Below are positions 23,436-37,371 of a stretch of 64,000 bases of DNA, piece by piece (position 1 is the stretch's first letter; the number at the start of each line of letters is the position of its first letter). The position numbers and the translations under genes were made by a program. The stretch spans positions 21,110,001 through 21,174,000 of the forward strand of contig CAMQGK010000567.1 of assembly GCA_947000775.1 (NCBI GenBank). Direction: 5' to 3'. The DNA is from Pterois miles (taxonomy: Eukaryota > Chordata > Actinopteri > Perciformes > Scorpaenidae). The notes under the pieces were generated by a model. That model saw only the letters and a program-made list of their open reading frames with translations. It was not told the origin of the DNA and did not search any database.

Positions 23436-24355
23436 ACTTACGGTCTATGACAGTGTTAGAAAGGTAATTTTACAGAGGTCGAAACTCTAGCAGCACTTGA
23501 GGTGTAAATTACCAGAAATTTGCTTCTACAGAAAGGCAATTTAACACAGGCTATAAATACTTGCCGTTCAATTGCTTTTATCCTGCTGTTACTTAAAAGT
23601 CACTCCTGTAATTCACTTCTACTATCTGTCACAGTTTGATCAATATAACTAATAAACTTTACAGCTGCCACAACACGAGTTTGAGAGTCAGTTACTCTGA
23701 TGGACAAGATAATAACAGCAGTTATAGCTCTGTGAGGAAAATAATTAGATGTTAACCGATAAGATGTTAATGTGGATTTTGATGCAGAATGTAGTCAGTT
23801 TGACATCGATCCCTGCATGTTGTCATTTAGCAGCACTGACTTTTTTAGGTGATACTAATTTGAAATGTGCCTTAAGAGCATATACTTTCACTATGGTGGA
23901 CCAGAGATTTAATTTGTTTCAGCCTGAAATTGTATTCACAGAGACAAATCTGTAATACAGAGTGGAAACAAACACCCTAAACACTATCTGCCCAATGAAA
24001 TATCAGCGTGGAAAATGTGCGTAGACAGATAGGGAAATAATGAATTGGATTTTAGGTTGAAGCTGAAAAGTGTGTCCACAATTCAAAGTGACACTGAAGC
24101 TTGAGAGGGCACCACTCACTCACTTGAAACTTGACACAGCTTTTCCCCAAACGAACTCTGTACTTGTTTCTTTGCCAAATCTGCTGTTTTTCATCAGTCA
24201 AAGCAGCAACTCAAGCAGCAACAAGGAGACAGATTTGTCCCCTCTGAGTCTCAACAGAGTCTACAAGGTGAGGTCAGTGAGAAAGGACAAGTGTCTCTCC
24301 ATGTTGTCTTTCTCCCTGAGTTAATCTTCACATCAAACTCAAGTCTTCTTGGATG
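23436..24355. other. Intergenic, nothing recognised
   Basis: About 0.9 kb with no identifiable gene or repeat. Confidence 0.5.
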
Positions 24356-25375
24356 CTTTTTTTTTTTTAAATCAATGTCCAACTTATTGCACACACATCC
24401 ACACTTAAATACTGCGGGGGCATATTATCATGTTATATTAACATGCCACGAGCCTGATAAGACATTTTAATTCAATTTATCATTTTCTTCATCCAAAATA
24501 TGCATATGGGTACTTTATGTATTTCATGAATAGACTGTATACAAGAAGTGGACGTAATCACTGTGACATCACCCAGTGGTTTGTGGTCTGCCATTATGGT
24601 TTTTGGACATTGGCATTTTATTTTCTTTTGCAACCAGAAGTGAAGCGAGAGGTTGAAGTACAAGCAAACACTGAATAAGACATTTTTAGGCAAACAAAAT
24701 GTTATAATATAATTAATTTCATGAACTGAAAACACACTGTGGAAGGGGTCAAATTTTAAGACGAAAACGCATACAACTCCCAGACCGGATAACGCTGTGG
24801 TAGCAACCTGTCAATCACAAGGTAGCCACACCCTAAAGCACACCCTGCTTTATGGTCTACTTGGCTCTAAATGAATGAATAAAAGAAGACTTAAAACTAG
24901 TGATTGAGACCATAAACTCATGTTTACAATGTTTACTGAGGTAACAAATCAACTGAAAAGTAGGCTCATTTTCTCATAGACTTCTATACAATCAGACATC
25001 TTTTGCAACCAGAGGAGTCGCCCCCTGCTGGCTGTTAGAAAGAATGCAGGTTTAAGACTCTTCAGCAGGGGCTTCACTTTTCAGGCCCAGAGGTAGCCCA
25101 CTGCTTTCTTCCCTGATTTACTTCAATAAAAGGATTTTTTTTCCAGCAATTCTTTTTTTTTTAATCATTGTCCAACTTAGTGTGTATACACAGCCACACT
25201 TGGGAAATACTGTGGGGCACTGTGGCCCACAAAACACATTATCTCATGTAATATTAACTCATTTTCCTACCTGGTTTGATTATTGGGAGCAAGCCACAAG
25301 CCTGATAAGATATTTAAATTCAATTCATTATTTATTTTATTCCACAGTGTGCTTGTGGGTACTTTATGTATTTCA
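24356..25375. repeat. Local direct duplication flanking a family C repeat
   Basis: 24356-24527 (T run, aatcaatgtccaactta, gagcctgataagac, gggtactttatgtatttcat) is repeated with divergence at 25145-25375 (T run, aatcattgtccaactta, aagcctgataagat, gggtactttatgtatttcat). Family C copy 2 (about 24528-25095) lies between the two. Confidence 0.65.
24528..25095 (+). repeat. Interspersed repeat family C, copy 2
   Basis: Full-looking copy starting at agactgtatacaagaagtggacgtaatcactgtgac and ending near ttcagcaggggcttcactttt. It shares all internal blocks with 30.2 and 53.0 kb. Confidence 0.75.
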
Positions 25376-25795
25376 TTTGGGCAAAACACTCCATAAAACA
25401 TTGGTTAAGAAATACATATCAGCCAGTCTTTCACTACATTTAGATCAGTCTACATTTACATTTAGACTGATCTTTGGGTAGTTATTATTGCATGCATTGC
25501 TCTGAATTACAAAACCTTGCTGCAAGGAAATTGGCAATTATGGTGTATGGTAAACACCCCAAGAGTTTGGGAAGGCAAACTCATGTCGTTGGTTTCTCTG
25601 GGGAGTGACAGTAGCTGTAATCGACTGGGCAGCTGAACAGAGTTTTTCCTGGAGAGACCACCTCACCTCCTCAGGCAGTGCCAGTGAAACTATTGTACCT
25701 CAAAGACGTTATAGTTTGGAGTACAGTTTACTCCATCTCGCCTGAACCCACAAAAAATATGTTTTCATGTTTTTTTAGCACAACATGTAAACATT

Positions 25796-26960
25796 CACAG
25801 TGCAGGGTGGAAAAAGTATGTGAACCTTTGGATTTAATAACTGGTTGACCCTCCTTTGGCAGCAGTAACCTCAACCAAACATTCAGACCTGCACAATGGA
25901 CAGGAGGAATTTTAGACCATTCCTACTTACAAAACTGTTTCAGTTCAGCTGTAATCTTGGGGTGTCTGGTGTGAATCGCTCTCTTGAGGTCATGCCACAG
26001 CATCTCAACCAGGTTGAGGTCAGGACTCTGACTGGGCCACTCCAGAAGACGTATTTTCTTCTGTTGAAGCCATTCTGTTGTTGATTTACTTCAATGTTTT
26101 GGGTCGTTATCCCGTTGCATCACCCATCCTCTGTTGAGCTTCAGTCGGCAGACAGATGGTCTTAAGTTTTCCCGCAAAATGTCTTGATAAAATTGGGAAT
26201 TCATTTTTCTGTTGATGACAGCAATCCATCCAGGCCCTGAGCACCCCCAACCCATGATGGTGGTGTGCTGGGCCTTTTTTCTTTGGCAAACTTCAAACGT
26301 GCAGCAATGTCTTTTTTGGATAGCAGTGGCTTCCTCCGTGGTGTCCTCCCATGACCTCCATTCTTCTGAAATGTTTTACTTATTGTAGATTTGTCAACAA
26401 AAATGTTAGCATGTGCCCGAGATTTCTGTAAGACTGTAAGTGACTAGCTGACACTCAGTAGTAGCAACAGTGCTGAACTTTCTCCATTTGTAGACAATCT
26501 GTCTTACCGTGGACACATGAACATCAAGGCTTTTAGAGATACTTTTGTAACCCTTTCCAGCTTCATATAAGTCAACAGTTCTTGATCGTAGGTCTTCTGA
26601 GAGCTCTTTTGTGCGAGGCCTGGTTCACATCAGGCAATGCTTCTTGAGAACAGCTAACTCAAAACTGGTGTGTGTTTTCTATAGGGCAGGGCAGCTTTAA
26701 CCAATCTCATCACATTGATTGGACTCCAGGTTGGCTGACTCCTGGCTCCAATTAGCTCTTGGATAAGTCATTAGCCTAGGGTTTCCCATACTTTTACATG
26801 TTGTGTTGAATAGAAACATGAAAATATGTAATTTTTGTGCGATATGAGTTTAAGCATTATTGTGACTTAGCTGATGATCAGAACACATTTTATGATCAAT
26901 TTATGCAGAAATCTGAGTAATCCCAAAGGGTTCACGTACTTTTTACTTTTTATATACTGT
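25796..26960 (-). mobile_element. Internally deleted Tc1-like transposon
   Basis: The left end contains ggtggaaaaagtatgtgaac and the right end ggttcacgtacttttt, inverted copies of each other. Between them is a degenerate minus-strand transposase. At about 1.16 kb it is shorter than an intact Tc1 element of this type. The ends are degenerate, so borders are approximate. Confidence 0.85.
25840..26621 (-). pseudogene. Tc1-family transposase pseudogene
   Basis: Reading the minus strand from about 26621, the N-terminal helix-turn-helix region is recognisable (RTKELSEDLRSRTVDLYEAG, GYKSISKSLDVHVSTVRQIV), but the start codon is changed to AGG. A second DNA-binding part (KSTISKTFQKNGGHGRTPRR) and the C-terminal catalytic part with the Tc1 hallmark WPSQSPDLNLVEMLWHDLK follow in other frames. 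Stop codons interrupt DNDPKH and the end, and internal segments are missing. In a live copy this enzyme cuts and pastes the element at TA sites; this copy cannot make a functional product. Confidence 0.85.
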
Positions 26961-27416
26961 ATATATATTATATACTGTATGATCTACATTATGTCACTAG
27001 AATATAGACAGGCTGTTACTCCTGCATCACATTAGCTTACACATGTGCACACATGACATTTGACCTGCGGTAACTCAGTGATAAACTAAACACATTAAAA
27101 CACTCATCCTAGTCAAAAAACAAGGAAATGAAGGGTCAGATAAAGGCCTCTTTCTTTTTCAAAGCTGGAAGTTCCTATTAGAGACACAAAAAACCCCACA
27201 AAATTTAGCCTTTCATGAGAGGCTTAACAACTATGCGCATAAAAGCCAAATTAAAATAATATGGTTGTGAGCTGTTATAATCTTCTCTACCTCTTATTAA
27301 ACATGTCACTATTTGTTACTGAATGTATCCTTTGCAGTTTGGTGTCACATGAACATCTTTTTGTACAACCAATAGAACAATTGTGTCAGTTTTCAGGTGA
27401 AAATTGAGCTTGCTGT
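26961..27416. other. Intergenic, nothing recognised
   Basis: About 450 bp without a nameable element. Confidence 0.5.
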
Positions 27417-28055
<639 letters not shown>

Positions 28056-29116
28056 AGCTTGGTTGAGCCACAGTATTTGTGAAACAGACAGCCTGCAAGT
28101 TGAAATGATAATAAAGTGATATCACCATAATTAGTGAATTTCAGCTGAATCATAACTCATCAGAATTAAACAGCTCAGCTCTTTATTATCCAGATTACCT
28201 CATTAAAAGCTCAGTATTGAATGTGGAAGTACACATCATTATAAGATAAACCCCCAAAACTGAGCACCAACACCCGGCTCCAATGGATTTTCCTGCCTGC
28301 TGAAATCGATAAGCCTCGTGACCAAGAGTGGACAGCTTGACATCTGTGTGACCTACTTAATGGGACTATGACCTTCTTATTACAGTGATACACCCCGCCT
28401 CGCCTGAAGGACCAAATGTAACTTCCTGCTCATGGTCTCATCACCTCCTTGATGGTCTTACTTTAGAGTGAGAAAGAACATACAGTATATCCCATTTCAA
28501 TCTGCCCTTGTATTGGTGAGAGTGTTGCGCGAGGAGCTGCATTAGCATCGCGCTTCTCTGCTACGTGCTGCAGCTTCACCCTGAAGAAACAGCTCCACTG
28601 AACAGAAGGAGATTAAAGCCGTCTCCCCAGCTCTCATTTACCCAGCAGCCCCTGCGAGTGAATACTAAACGATGCAACGCTGAACCCCACCTGTTAAGAG
28701 ATGTAAACAAAAAAACCTGTAGGGAGTTGGACTCAGCTCTTCTACAGAGCAGGTGATTTTAAGGAAAAGACCGAACCTTTCCTGCTCTGAATTCATGTCT
28801 GCTCATTAATCCTCGCCACATGTCCTGGAGAGGGCTAGAGGAGTGCTGCAGACAGTGATAGTCTGACTGAGATGCTGTACAGAGAGGTCCTTCTGCATAT
28901 GTATTTCAATCAGATGTTTCATTAGTGTCCACTCAAACAGGATAATGTGTTGCTCTCTTGAGTGGCAGTAAACTCTTTATTTCAAGTGGAAAAAAGTTGA
29001 ACTTACTGCTCCCACAACTCCTCAACACTAAATTACTTCTGATTTGCAGACAACAACAACACAGTCTCACAGTCGTTTGTGAAATTGTCACGAAATTTAA
29101 TCTATTTGATTCATTA
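28056..29116. other. Intergenic, nothing recognised
   Basis: About 1.06 kb. No repeat family or convincing coding region is seen. Confidence 0.5.
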
Positions 29117-29275
29117 GGGATGCTAATTTTGAATTAACCGTTTATTAATTATTACAAGACAATTACAATTACAAGATTAGTGCGTCACATGCAGCGTCAC
29201 ATGCAGCGGTGTTCCAGCTGCAGTGTATGAGCACAACGGACAACTGAGTACCCAGTTCACCCGTCTGGGAGCGGG
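29117..29275 (+). repeat. Family D element end
   Basis: Starts tagggatgctaattttgaattaaccg and includes acaagattagtgcgtcacatgcagc and gagcacaacggacaactgag. It is the inverse of 18785-18912. Confidence 0.5.
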
Positions 29276-30045
29276 CTCTCTGGAAAATGGAAAAGATTAT
29301 TCATCTCTAAGCCTTTCACTTAATTCTTTGTGTAATCCATCTAGTATAAGAGCCCTTATTACAAAACAAGCTATTACCCCAAATCCACAAAGCCACATCT
29401 TCTGACCACAGACTCCTCTCTCACTGTACAGCCTCCCTGTGCTGTCCCCTCTGCAGTCCACCTACAAGCCTCTATAAACTGAGCAATAAGAAAGATAAGT
29501 AAGCTCATCTGAGACATCTACGGCTTTATCCCTGATCCCACCTGCAGCTCCAGCTGAATGCATTAGCACTTCCCTCTCTGTCAGCCCTACCTGCTCTGCC
29601 AGCTGTTATCACACAGTATGAACACTTGAGTGCTGTGGACTGCTCCTCAACAGTAATCTATGTCATTACTGTGGTAATAACATGTCCGTATTTCTGCCCA
29701 GTTGGAAACAATAAACATGCGAATGCGTATCTATACAGCTGAGTATTTTCGAAAGCACAGGCAGGCGCAGGCCAGTCTGTGTAATGCTTTTGATTTGTAA
29801 AGTTGTTTGTGTAACAGATGATGGGGACAGCTAACAAGCTTGTATATCTACAGGCAAATCATGTTGTGCTCCATTCTAGCAATGGCTGTATTGTTTGTTG
29901 CATTTTTTTGTTATCTGCATGTATTATCACCAGAGTTTATCTTTTCTGATGCATTTTGCTTCAGTACCAATAGCACATTTTTAAGTGTTCAGCCATGCTA
30001 GCAGCTCTGTGAGGCTGTAGGCCATTCAGGCACATAGAGGACTTA
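29276..30045. other. Intergenic, nothing recognised
   Basis: About 770 bp without an identifiable feature. Confidence 0.5.
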
Positions 30046-30150
30046 TGGTGCCTTCAGATAGGGTTGTGTTTACGAGTTGGGTCCATATGAACGTTTCTGA
30101 AAGCTCTGAGTTCACGACTTGTGACATGTTAGTTGAAGTTACGATGCCAG
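30046..30150 (+). mobile_element. Fragment of the TATGGTGCCTTCAAATGA TIR element
   Basis: Carries the left end ttatggtgccttcagata and part of the right half (gttcacgacttgtgac), so it is internally deleted relative to 2652-3160 and 57611-58058. Confidence 0.5.
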
Positions 30151-30154
30151 TAGA

Positions 30155-30785
30155 TTTTTTTCAGCTGTAGCTAGCTAACAAACTTTAGCTTCATGAGGCT
30201 CCAACTGATTTGTTTTTTACATTTCTTGTAAGACCATAAACTGTATATAAGAAATGGACGTAGTCACTGTGATCGGTTTGTGGACTACAGTTTTGAAGCC
30301 CCGAGTTCACCATTTTGTCCATAGCCATCTTGGTTTTTGGAACCAGAAGCAGAACGTTGAATGAGAACAAAAAGGTTACAATTAACTTTTATAAACTGTA
30401 AACACACCGTGTAAGGGTTAAAGTTGTAAGATGAAAACACGGACAACTCCCAGACCAGACAACACTGTGGTAGCAACCTGTCAATCACAAGGTCACCACG
30501 CCCTAAAGCATACCCTGCTTTATGGTCTATTTGACTCCAAATGGGACCGTAATTTACTAAATGAACATCATGCTGTGTTGAAGAAGACTTGAAATTAATG
30601 ATTGAGACCATAAACTCATGTCTACAATATTTACTGAGGTAATAAATCAAGTGAGAAGTAGGCTCATTTTCTCATAGACTGCTATACAATCAGACTTCTT
30701 TTTGCAACCAGAGGTGTCGCCCCCTGCTGGCTTTTAGAAAGAATACAGGTTTAAGGCTCTTCAGCATTGGCTTCACTTGGAACAG
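30155..30785 (+). repeat. Interspersed repeat family C, copy 3
   Basis: Shares the extended left part (cagctgtagctagctaac, ttcatgaggctccaactg, catttcttgtaa) with the 53.0-kb copy and the whole body with the others. It ends near cttcagcattggcttcacttgg. Confidence 0.75.
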
Positions 30786-32340
30786 AAGTGCTTTGAGCTA
30801 AATGATAACAACAGCAGGCTAATAGGGGTGTAAATCACAAGGCTCATCACGAGACAATATTACATGGAGTCTCTGGACAACGACAAACTATTTGGTGGTA
30901 TCACAGTCTGCCACAATGCAATTCTGATTTGACTCAATTCAGTGGCCTGTAATAGATATAGCATGTTAGTATGCTAACATTTGCTAATTAGCCCTAAACA
31001 CAAACAGCTGAGGCTGATGGGAATGTCATTAGTTTCCCAGTGGGGTAACTGGTCATGAAGAAAAGTTTTGGACAAACTTAAATGTTGACCTGGAGATGAT
31101 TCAGGGACCAGTGATGGGCCGGCCGGCCGACCAACCGGCACTGCCATCCATAAAGCCACGCCGCTATCATGGCTAAAATTCTAATAATCGGAATAAGCAA
31201 CAACTATAATTAATAAACTTAATGAACTTTCAAGAGTACTTGCAGAAAGCTAAATATTGCTCGTGGAGCCTTTAATGCCAAGAGCACTGATTAAGATGTA
31301 AGTGAGAAAGTCAGCATAATGAGCGAAGCGACAGCTGTGAACCTCCAGTAACACATCTCTACTCATTTCTGCATATCATGAGCATTATTTGTTAATGACT
31401 GTGCCATCCATGCTAAAGCAATGTCTGCCTCATCATTTATCTTCTCTGTATGTGTTGAAGCTGGAGAAGTGAAACATAAGCAGGATTCTGCAGTGAAGCG
31501 GAGCCATAAAGTGCCTGCAGCCAGACTGTGAATGAGTCTGATGGGGAAAAAAAAAAAAGCTGAGCATCTAAACGGGACATCTAGTCTCCTAGTTGATTAC
31601 AACATCCATTCTAACCACACATTTATTTACTTGCCGTAGCTCTTACAGTGCCAGCGGAGGTGATAGCTTTTAAGAGGAGTTCATCAATCGTCAAGGGGCA
31701 CCTTGGCAATGAATATGCAAATCACACTACGTCTCCACTGACAGATACTCGCTTGTTACTTAACACCATACCATAGAGTCATACATCAGCAAACACAGTA
31801 TTTACTGGATCACGCAGCACAATAGCAAGGCTCAGTTTCTGTCATTTATGAGCAGACATCGTGTCGCCTCGTTTCCAGACTGTGTTTTCTGTGTACAGGA
31901 CTCACCAATGAACCTAACACAGAAAAGTCAATTCACCATGAAGCCTACTTGTGTTTGAGTGTAGTTAACTATAGCAGCCTCCTGGAGGCTGAGTTCATTA
32001 CGTTCAAAGACGGTTCAGTTCGACCTGGTAAGAACAAAAAGAGAACTGTTTATTTTAATGAAAGAGTCTACTCGAGAGAGCTTGTGCTCTGTTATACAAA
32101 GTCAATCTTGCCCTTTTGGTGTACTCACTGACCCAAACCTGTATTTAATTGCTTTTTGTGGATTTGAGGGCAGCGCAGCAACAACATATTATCCCATTAT
32201 CATGTTGATATGCCGAAAGTGGCTAATTCACACACAGAGCATGCAAGGAGAAAAGTAGCAGAGTTGTGTCTTTGTCCAAAATGAATCATTCACTCAGTTT
32301 TAGTTGTTTCCTCTCCACCAACTCCATAAAAATTTCTCAT
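30786..32340. other. Intergenic, nothing recognised
   Basis: About 1.55 kb. There is an A run at 31547-31558. No gene is seen. Confidence 0.5.
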
Positions 32341-32565
32341 TAGATCGGGTGGTGCACTGTACTGTGGTGCAGTGGTGAGCACTGTCGCCTAACAGCAAGA
32401 GGGTCGCAGGTTTGAATCCAGCTTGGGGCTCTTCTGTGTGGTGCATGTTCTCCCCATGTTCAAGTGGGTTTTCTCCAGGTTCTCCGGCTTCCTCCCACAG
32501 TTAATTGATGACCCTAAATTGCCGTGAATGTGAGCGTGAATCGTTGTCTGTCTCTCTCTCTCTCT
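32341..32565 (+). mobile_element. tRNA-like SINE / vertebrate short retroposon
   Basis: The head ggtgcagtggtgagcactgtcgcctaacagcaag and the sequence ggtttgaatcc resemble RNA polymerase III A and B boxes. It continues with cttctgtgtggtgcatgttctccccatg, gttctccggcttcctcccacag and ttgatgaccctaaattg, and ends in a CT repeat. This sequence is widespread in fish genomes. The SINE class is inferred. Confidence 0.6.
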
Positions 32566-32625
32566 GTTTTCTGAGGTAATAAATCAAGTGAGAAGGAGGA
32601 TTATTTTCTCATAGACAACAGGTGT
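32566..32625 (+). repeat. Family C fragment
   Basis: Only the block tgaggtaataaatcaagtgagaaggagg ... ttttctcatagac of family C is present, directly after the CT repeat of the SINE. Confidence 0.5.
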
Positions 32626-34595
32626 GAACACGTCAAGCCACATTTCATCTATTTATAATCCCATTAATCAATGTTCAGTTAAGGGGCTAAAAATAAAACA
32701 GCTGCTTCCACCACTTGTGGCAAAAAATAAAAAAGTAATCACTCTCTCTTTTGAAATCCTTGCACAGTTTCATTTCAGTTCTGTTACCTTGCTAACATAC
32801 AGCCTGAATAACGAGCATGTCTAATCATATTAATGTTATATAGAGATAAATCTGCATACTTGCTTCCTGTAGAATATGACTAAATGTTAACTGGAGCTTG
32901 TGTCAGCTCTAAAGAGGTCCCTGCTGTGACAGAGGCTTTCATCACCAGGCAGTGTAAAGGCCATGGGAACCAGGACCACCGTAATGGAAACGCTCAGAGA
33001 CAGTATGAGACCACTTGATTGGAGACAGAATTAGGCCACTACTTATGTCTTCCCTCACTTGGTTATCTTTGGGTACCTCCATTTCTGTATGGATGTATGG
33101 CATTAATGTTCTGCCCTGAGGTTAAGTGTTTCCAATATGCACTGTTTAGAGGTGATGGAGCATCCCAAGAGCCTCGCAGACAGTAATGGATCCTCTCTCA
33201 CACACACATTATCACTTTGAGTATCAGCTAGTTTGCCTCAGGAGAACGATTAGCTAGTTTGCCTTGCAGATTAAATTAAAACACAATAGTCGGAGCTTCA
33301 CATCCCAGATGCCCAGTTCCTTATTGCAATTTAAAAACATAACAACTTCTCCACATATTAGCGCGTGTGCATGGGGCTGTAGATGGAGCAATAAGCTGCT
33401 TTGTATGACCTTGGATGGTGAAATGGTGAAACTAAAAACAAAAGAGCAAAAGTGTAATGTGTCTGCATTAATGTAAGCTGAAATCGTTAGCATACCTGGC
33501 TAATAGCTAAAGTACTAACTAAGCGTTATAGGCCAAAAGGCCAATTAACTAACTACATTAGTTTGTAGGTTTCTCATCCGTTCTCATCCCAACTCGTCAT
33601 ACAGTATATTGGCGCATTGTCAGACCCCTTGAGGTCACTTTCCAGTCGCAGTAAACATGCATTGTACTTATATTGTAGTTAGTGGAAAGCCTGGTGCATC
33701 TCATACCGGTGGGTCCCTTGTGTCGTGGTATCGAAAGCAGATGGCCGTGACAAAGCGCCAGTACTTGAGGGCTTGGGAATGACAATGGGCTCCACCCCAC
33801 AGTAGTAGGCTACTCTCTGGATCTTTTTAGAGTCTGGGATAACGTTAGCAGCTCTGTCCTGCTTTTTATTGGATTTGGTAAAAACAGAACCTTAGGCAAC
33901 ACTACCCAATATTCTGCGTCACTTACACAGCGTCCCACTCATGTAACGTTAGGAGTGAAAACATACAGTACAGAACAAATAAGAAGTAGACAAACAGTTA
34001 TATTAGCCCTCGGAGACCCATAATAGATCTGTTTTTGCCTTATTTTAGAGGGGGACAGAGGGTCTTTAGAGGGTGACAGCAGGTCAAATGTATAAGCCAC
34101 AATATAAGTGGTGGACATCAACTGAAAGCTGGGAACCTGGAGATCCATTTGAGATGCTGCTCAACGCTGTGTGTCAAGTTGCTGTAGTCATGAATCAGAC
34201 AAACAAATTGTGAAAGTGTATAAGGGCTTAGAACATTATGACTGAAGTACATGATGACCATCCCCGTGCTCTCTAATGTCTCATAAGCTGTTGCAGCAAT
34301 TTTGGGTTTATACCATTTGTTACACAGATCTAGTGCAAAATTTTACCATTTTTTACCACTTGAGATTTGATAAAAATTATCAATAATCCCTCCAAAATAC
34401 CACATTAAGACACAAAGACCTTGAGGAACACAATAGAAAAAGTCTTGCTGGGAAAAGAAAGCCATCCATCCTCTGAATGCTCTACGTCTCTAGTGTGTGG
34501 CTGTAAAGTTTCATGAGGCTGTGATTATCTTAGACGTCACCACAGGTCATTTTATATAGTGGAGGTCAAGTTGGTCAAACAATGGTCTCACTACA
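32626..34595. other. Intergenic, nothing recognised
   Basis: Nearly 2 kb with only short, unrecognisable open frames. Confidence 0.5.
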
Positions 34596-35130
34596 ATGAA
34601 ATGGCTACTGTGGGGATTAACATCATCAAACATGAATACAGTTGAGCTCTTTGGATCCACAAGACTCTCAGCTTTACAGTGATACCCAAATTATGTAATT
34701 CCAAGATTGTTTAAGGACCCCAGTATGTAGAAATACTCAAACACAGCATTTTAAAATAGGCAAAAATAACAAATTTAAACAGTATTCAAAAAGCAGCATG
34801 ATCTTTGCCCAAAACTGCATGTGATTATCATAAAGTGGGCATGTCTGTAAAGGGGAGACTCGTGGGTACCCATAGAACCCATTTTTATTCACATATCTGG
34901 AGGTCAGAGGTCAAGGGACCCCTTTGAAAACAGCCTTGCATGTTTTTCCTCACTAATTTCTCCCAACTTTGGAGCATTATTTGTAGTTCTTCCTGACAAA
35001 CTAGCATGACATGGTTGAAGCAATGGATTTCTTAGGTAGTTTCTAGTTTCATATGATATCTGCACCACTACTCTATGTCTAAAACTGAACATGTTACAGC
35101 CTCCAAAGACACTGCAGTTGTTCAGGATCA
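34596..35130 (+). repeat. R1 copy with an extended flank
   Basis: 34596-34740 (ggattaacatcatcaaacatgaatac, ggatccacaagactctcagctttacag, ggaccccagtatg) recurs at 37372-37505. R1 proper follows from about 34800 (aaaactgcatgtgattatcataaagtggg through agtttcatatgatatc). Confidence 0.7.
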
Positions 35131-36720
35131 CAGGTCTCAGAAGGTTATAAAGAAATAACAGTCTGATCTTATACTTCTAAAATCATACTAAGGCTACTAC
35201 TAGGACTGTCCAGCTCTAAACTAGACAGTTAGTTTAGTGCTAGTTAGCCCTAGTTTCTTTATTTCCATGTCACTGGCTAGTAGCACAATATTGTGTGCTG
35301 TCATTTAAAACCCCTTTTACAGGATCTTGTTTTAAAGCAAGTCAGCGGGAAACAGAAGTCTGACAGCGTTTTCAACAACTCACAGAGCTAAAGTTAGCTT
35401 GACAGCGACAGCTCATAAAAATCTGTCATTTCAGCTGAAAGTGATGATTTGCGACGAGCAACGAGAAGCCTGCTTTTGTCTGCGCCTGTCTAAAAGTAAG
35501 GACTGATTGTTTTAAACATTACTAAGAAATCCAAGTGGTAAATCTACCATTAGGCCAATCATTGTAAACTGCTTATGTGCTGTGAAACTGATGGGGAACT
35601 ACAACTACTACAAGAAGAGTAAATGCAGTGTGTCTAAGTTAGAGTTTGACAGAGTGATGCTAATCACTCTTTAAATTGGCTTTAGGGAGTCTTGCTGTTG
35701 AATATGCTCAATGATCCCAAATGTACATTAACACAACGTAATGAAGAGTTAGCAGTGGGTAGATGCCAGCATCACAGCTCTCAGATTAATGGTAAACCAT
35801 TGCAAATCTCATTTTCTGAATAATCATTATTGCATTTTAATATAGCGGGAAAGACTAAAACATCAATAACGTTATGTGCAATATAAGGAGATAATTTAAC
35901 TGAAAGTAAATGAGCGCTTAGAAACAATAAAGGGGTGGATGTGTGATTGCATCTTTTTGTGTGGCTGGGTGGTGTGAGAGTGGGTTGCAAGGGGGGAAAA
36001 AAATGTCCTTAATTACCAGAAAAGGCTCATACAAGAAAATCCTATGGAAGTTCATTCATCGTCATATGTTTCTTTCCCTCAAGGATGAAACCATATTGCA
36101 TCGTATGGCACATTATAATATAAAAGGGGACCGTTGCGCTTCTGTATGTCTGCAAATCTGCTCCCCTAAATACTCCGTCTGTTTACGTCACTCATGAGTT
36201 CTGACTTCCTGTTTTATTGGGTTATTAAAATGTCTAAATATATCTATCAAGCACAGCAAACATATGGTAAATTATTCCTTTGGCAATTAAGGGTGGTACC
36301 ACTTCATATATTGTGTCCTGAAATGGCTCTTTATGATGCTCAAATGTCAGAGGAACCCTGCGGTGTGTGAGGAGAGGAACATTTTCTGCATAGGACAGAT
36401 TCATAATATTACCCCAAACACTGTTTTACTTCACTCCTCTGCAGATTAACATCAGCCCTCCCTGTTGTTCTCTCTGTGAATCTTCGGTTTCATCCACAGC
36501 AGCTCAGAGTGCCAGCTTCCTGCTCTGCTACAATGCTTAGTGGTTTCTTTGTGTGCCTCTGCCCTGATCAGCAACTGGAGCAGAGATTCACAGATTGTGC
36601 TCCTGGTTTCATCTATAGAGTCTCGTCTTTCAAGGAGACTAAGTATTGTAAATTAAAAATAGTTTAGTTCAAATTTGCACAGGTAACAATTCACGAAACA
36701 GTGAGGCTACTAAATGCGGT
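35131..36720. other. Intergenic, nothing recognised
   Basis: About 1.6 kb without a nameable feature. Confidence 0.5.
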
Positions 36721-36826
36721 AAGTCGACAGGAGTCGATCACCAGAGGCCTCACGATACGATATTATCATGATACTTCGGGCTGTTCCAAATCTAATTTCT
36801 TGGGCTTTGAAGCGTTGGTGAGTAAT

Positions 36827-36876
36827 ATTCAAAGGTATTCAAAGATATTCAAAAGGTATTCAAAAGTATTCGAAGC
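36827..36876 (+). repeat. Short tandem repeat of a TATTCAAAGG-like 10-mer
   Basis: About five imperfect units of (g/a)tattcaaa(a)g in a row, inside unidentified repeat-like sequence with gatacgatattatcatgatac upstream. Confidence 0.65.
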
Positions 36877-37371
36877 TTTGCAGTGTGGTATAGCAGGCTG
36901 ACATGTTCTTCTGTCTGCCGGTCTCCATCTCCTGTGTTTCAGTGCCGGGACAGCGCTGCACTACTATACACACAGTGATACTCATCTGAGAATAACTAAT
37001 ATTACCTCGTGTTGAATATGAATAATGAATAATATTGTGGGATTATTCCTTATTTCATGGGCTACTTTGGGATTAAAATATAATTATTACATACTTTTAT
37101 GTAAGAAAAAAACAAAACAAAGCATTTGAATAGTGATTTGGAGGTCGATTACCATGGTAATAGTGAAGCCTCAAAGCGTGAAAGCATTTGATTCAGCCCT
37201 TGTCACAATACAGTCTTATTGAGATGTAAAACATTTTGCGATAGAGTGTTACAATAGTATATATTGTGAATTATTACCTTTCTTCTTTTGCAAATTATGC
37301 AGTTTGTCGAAATCTGTTTTATCCAATAAGATACAGTTTTCACTCTGTTCATCTCAGAGTTTTCATTCACT

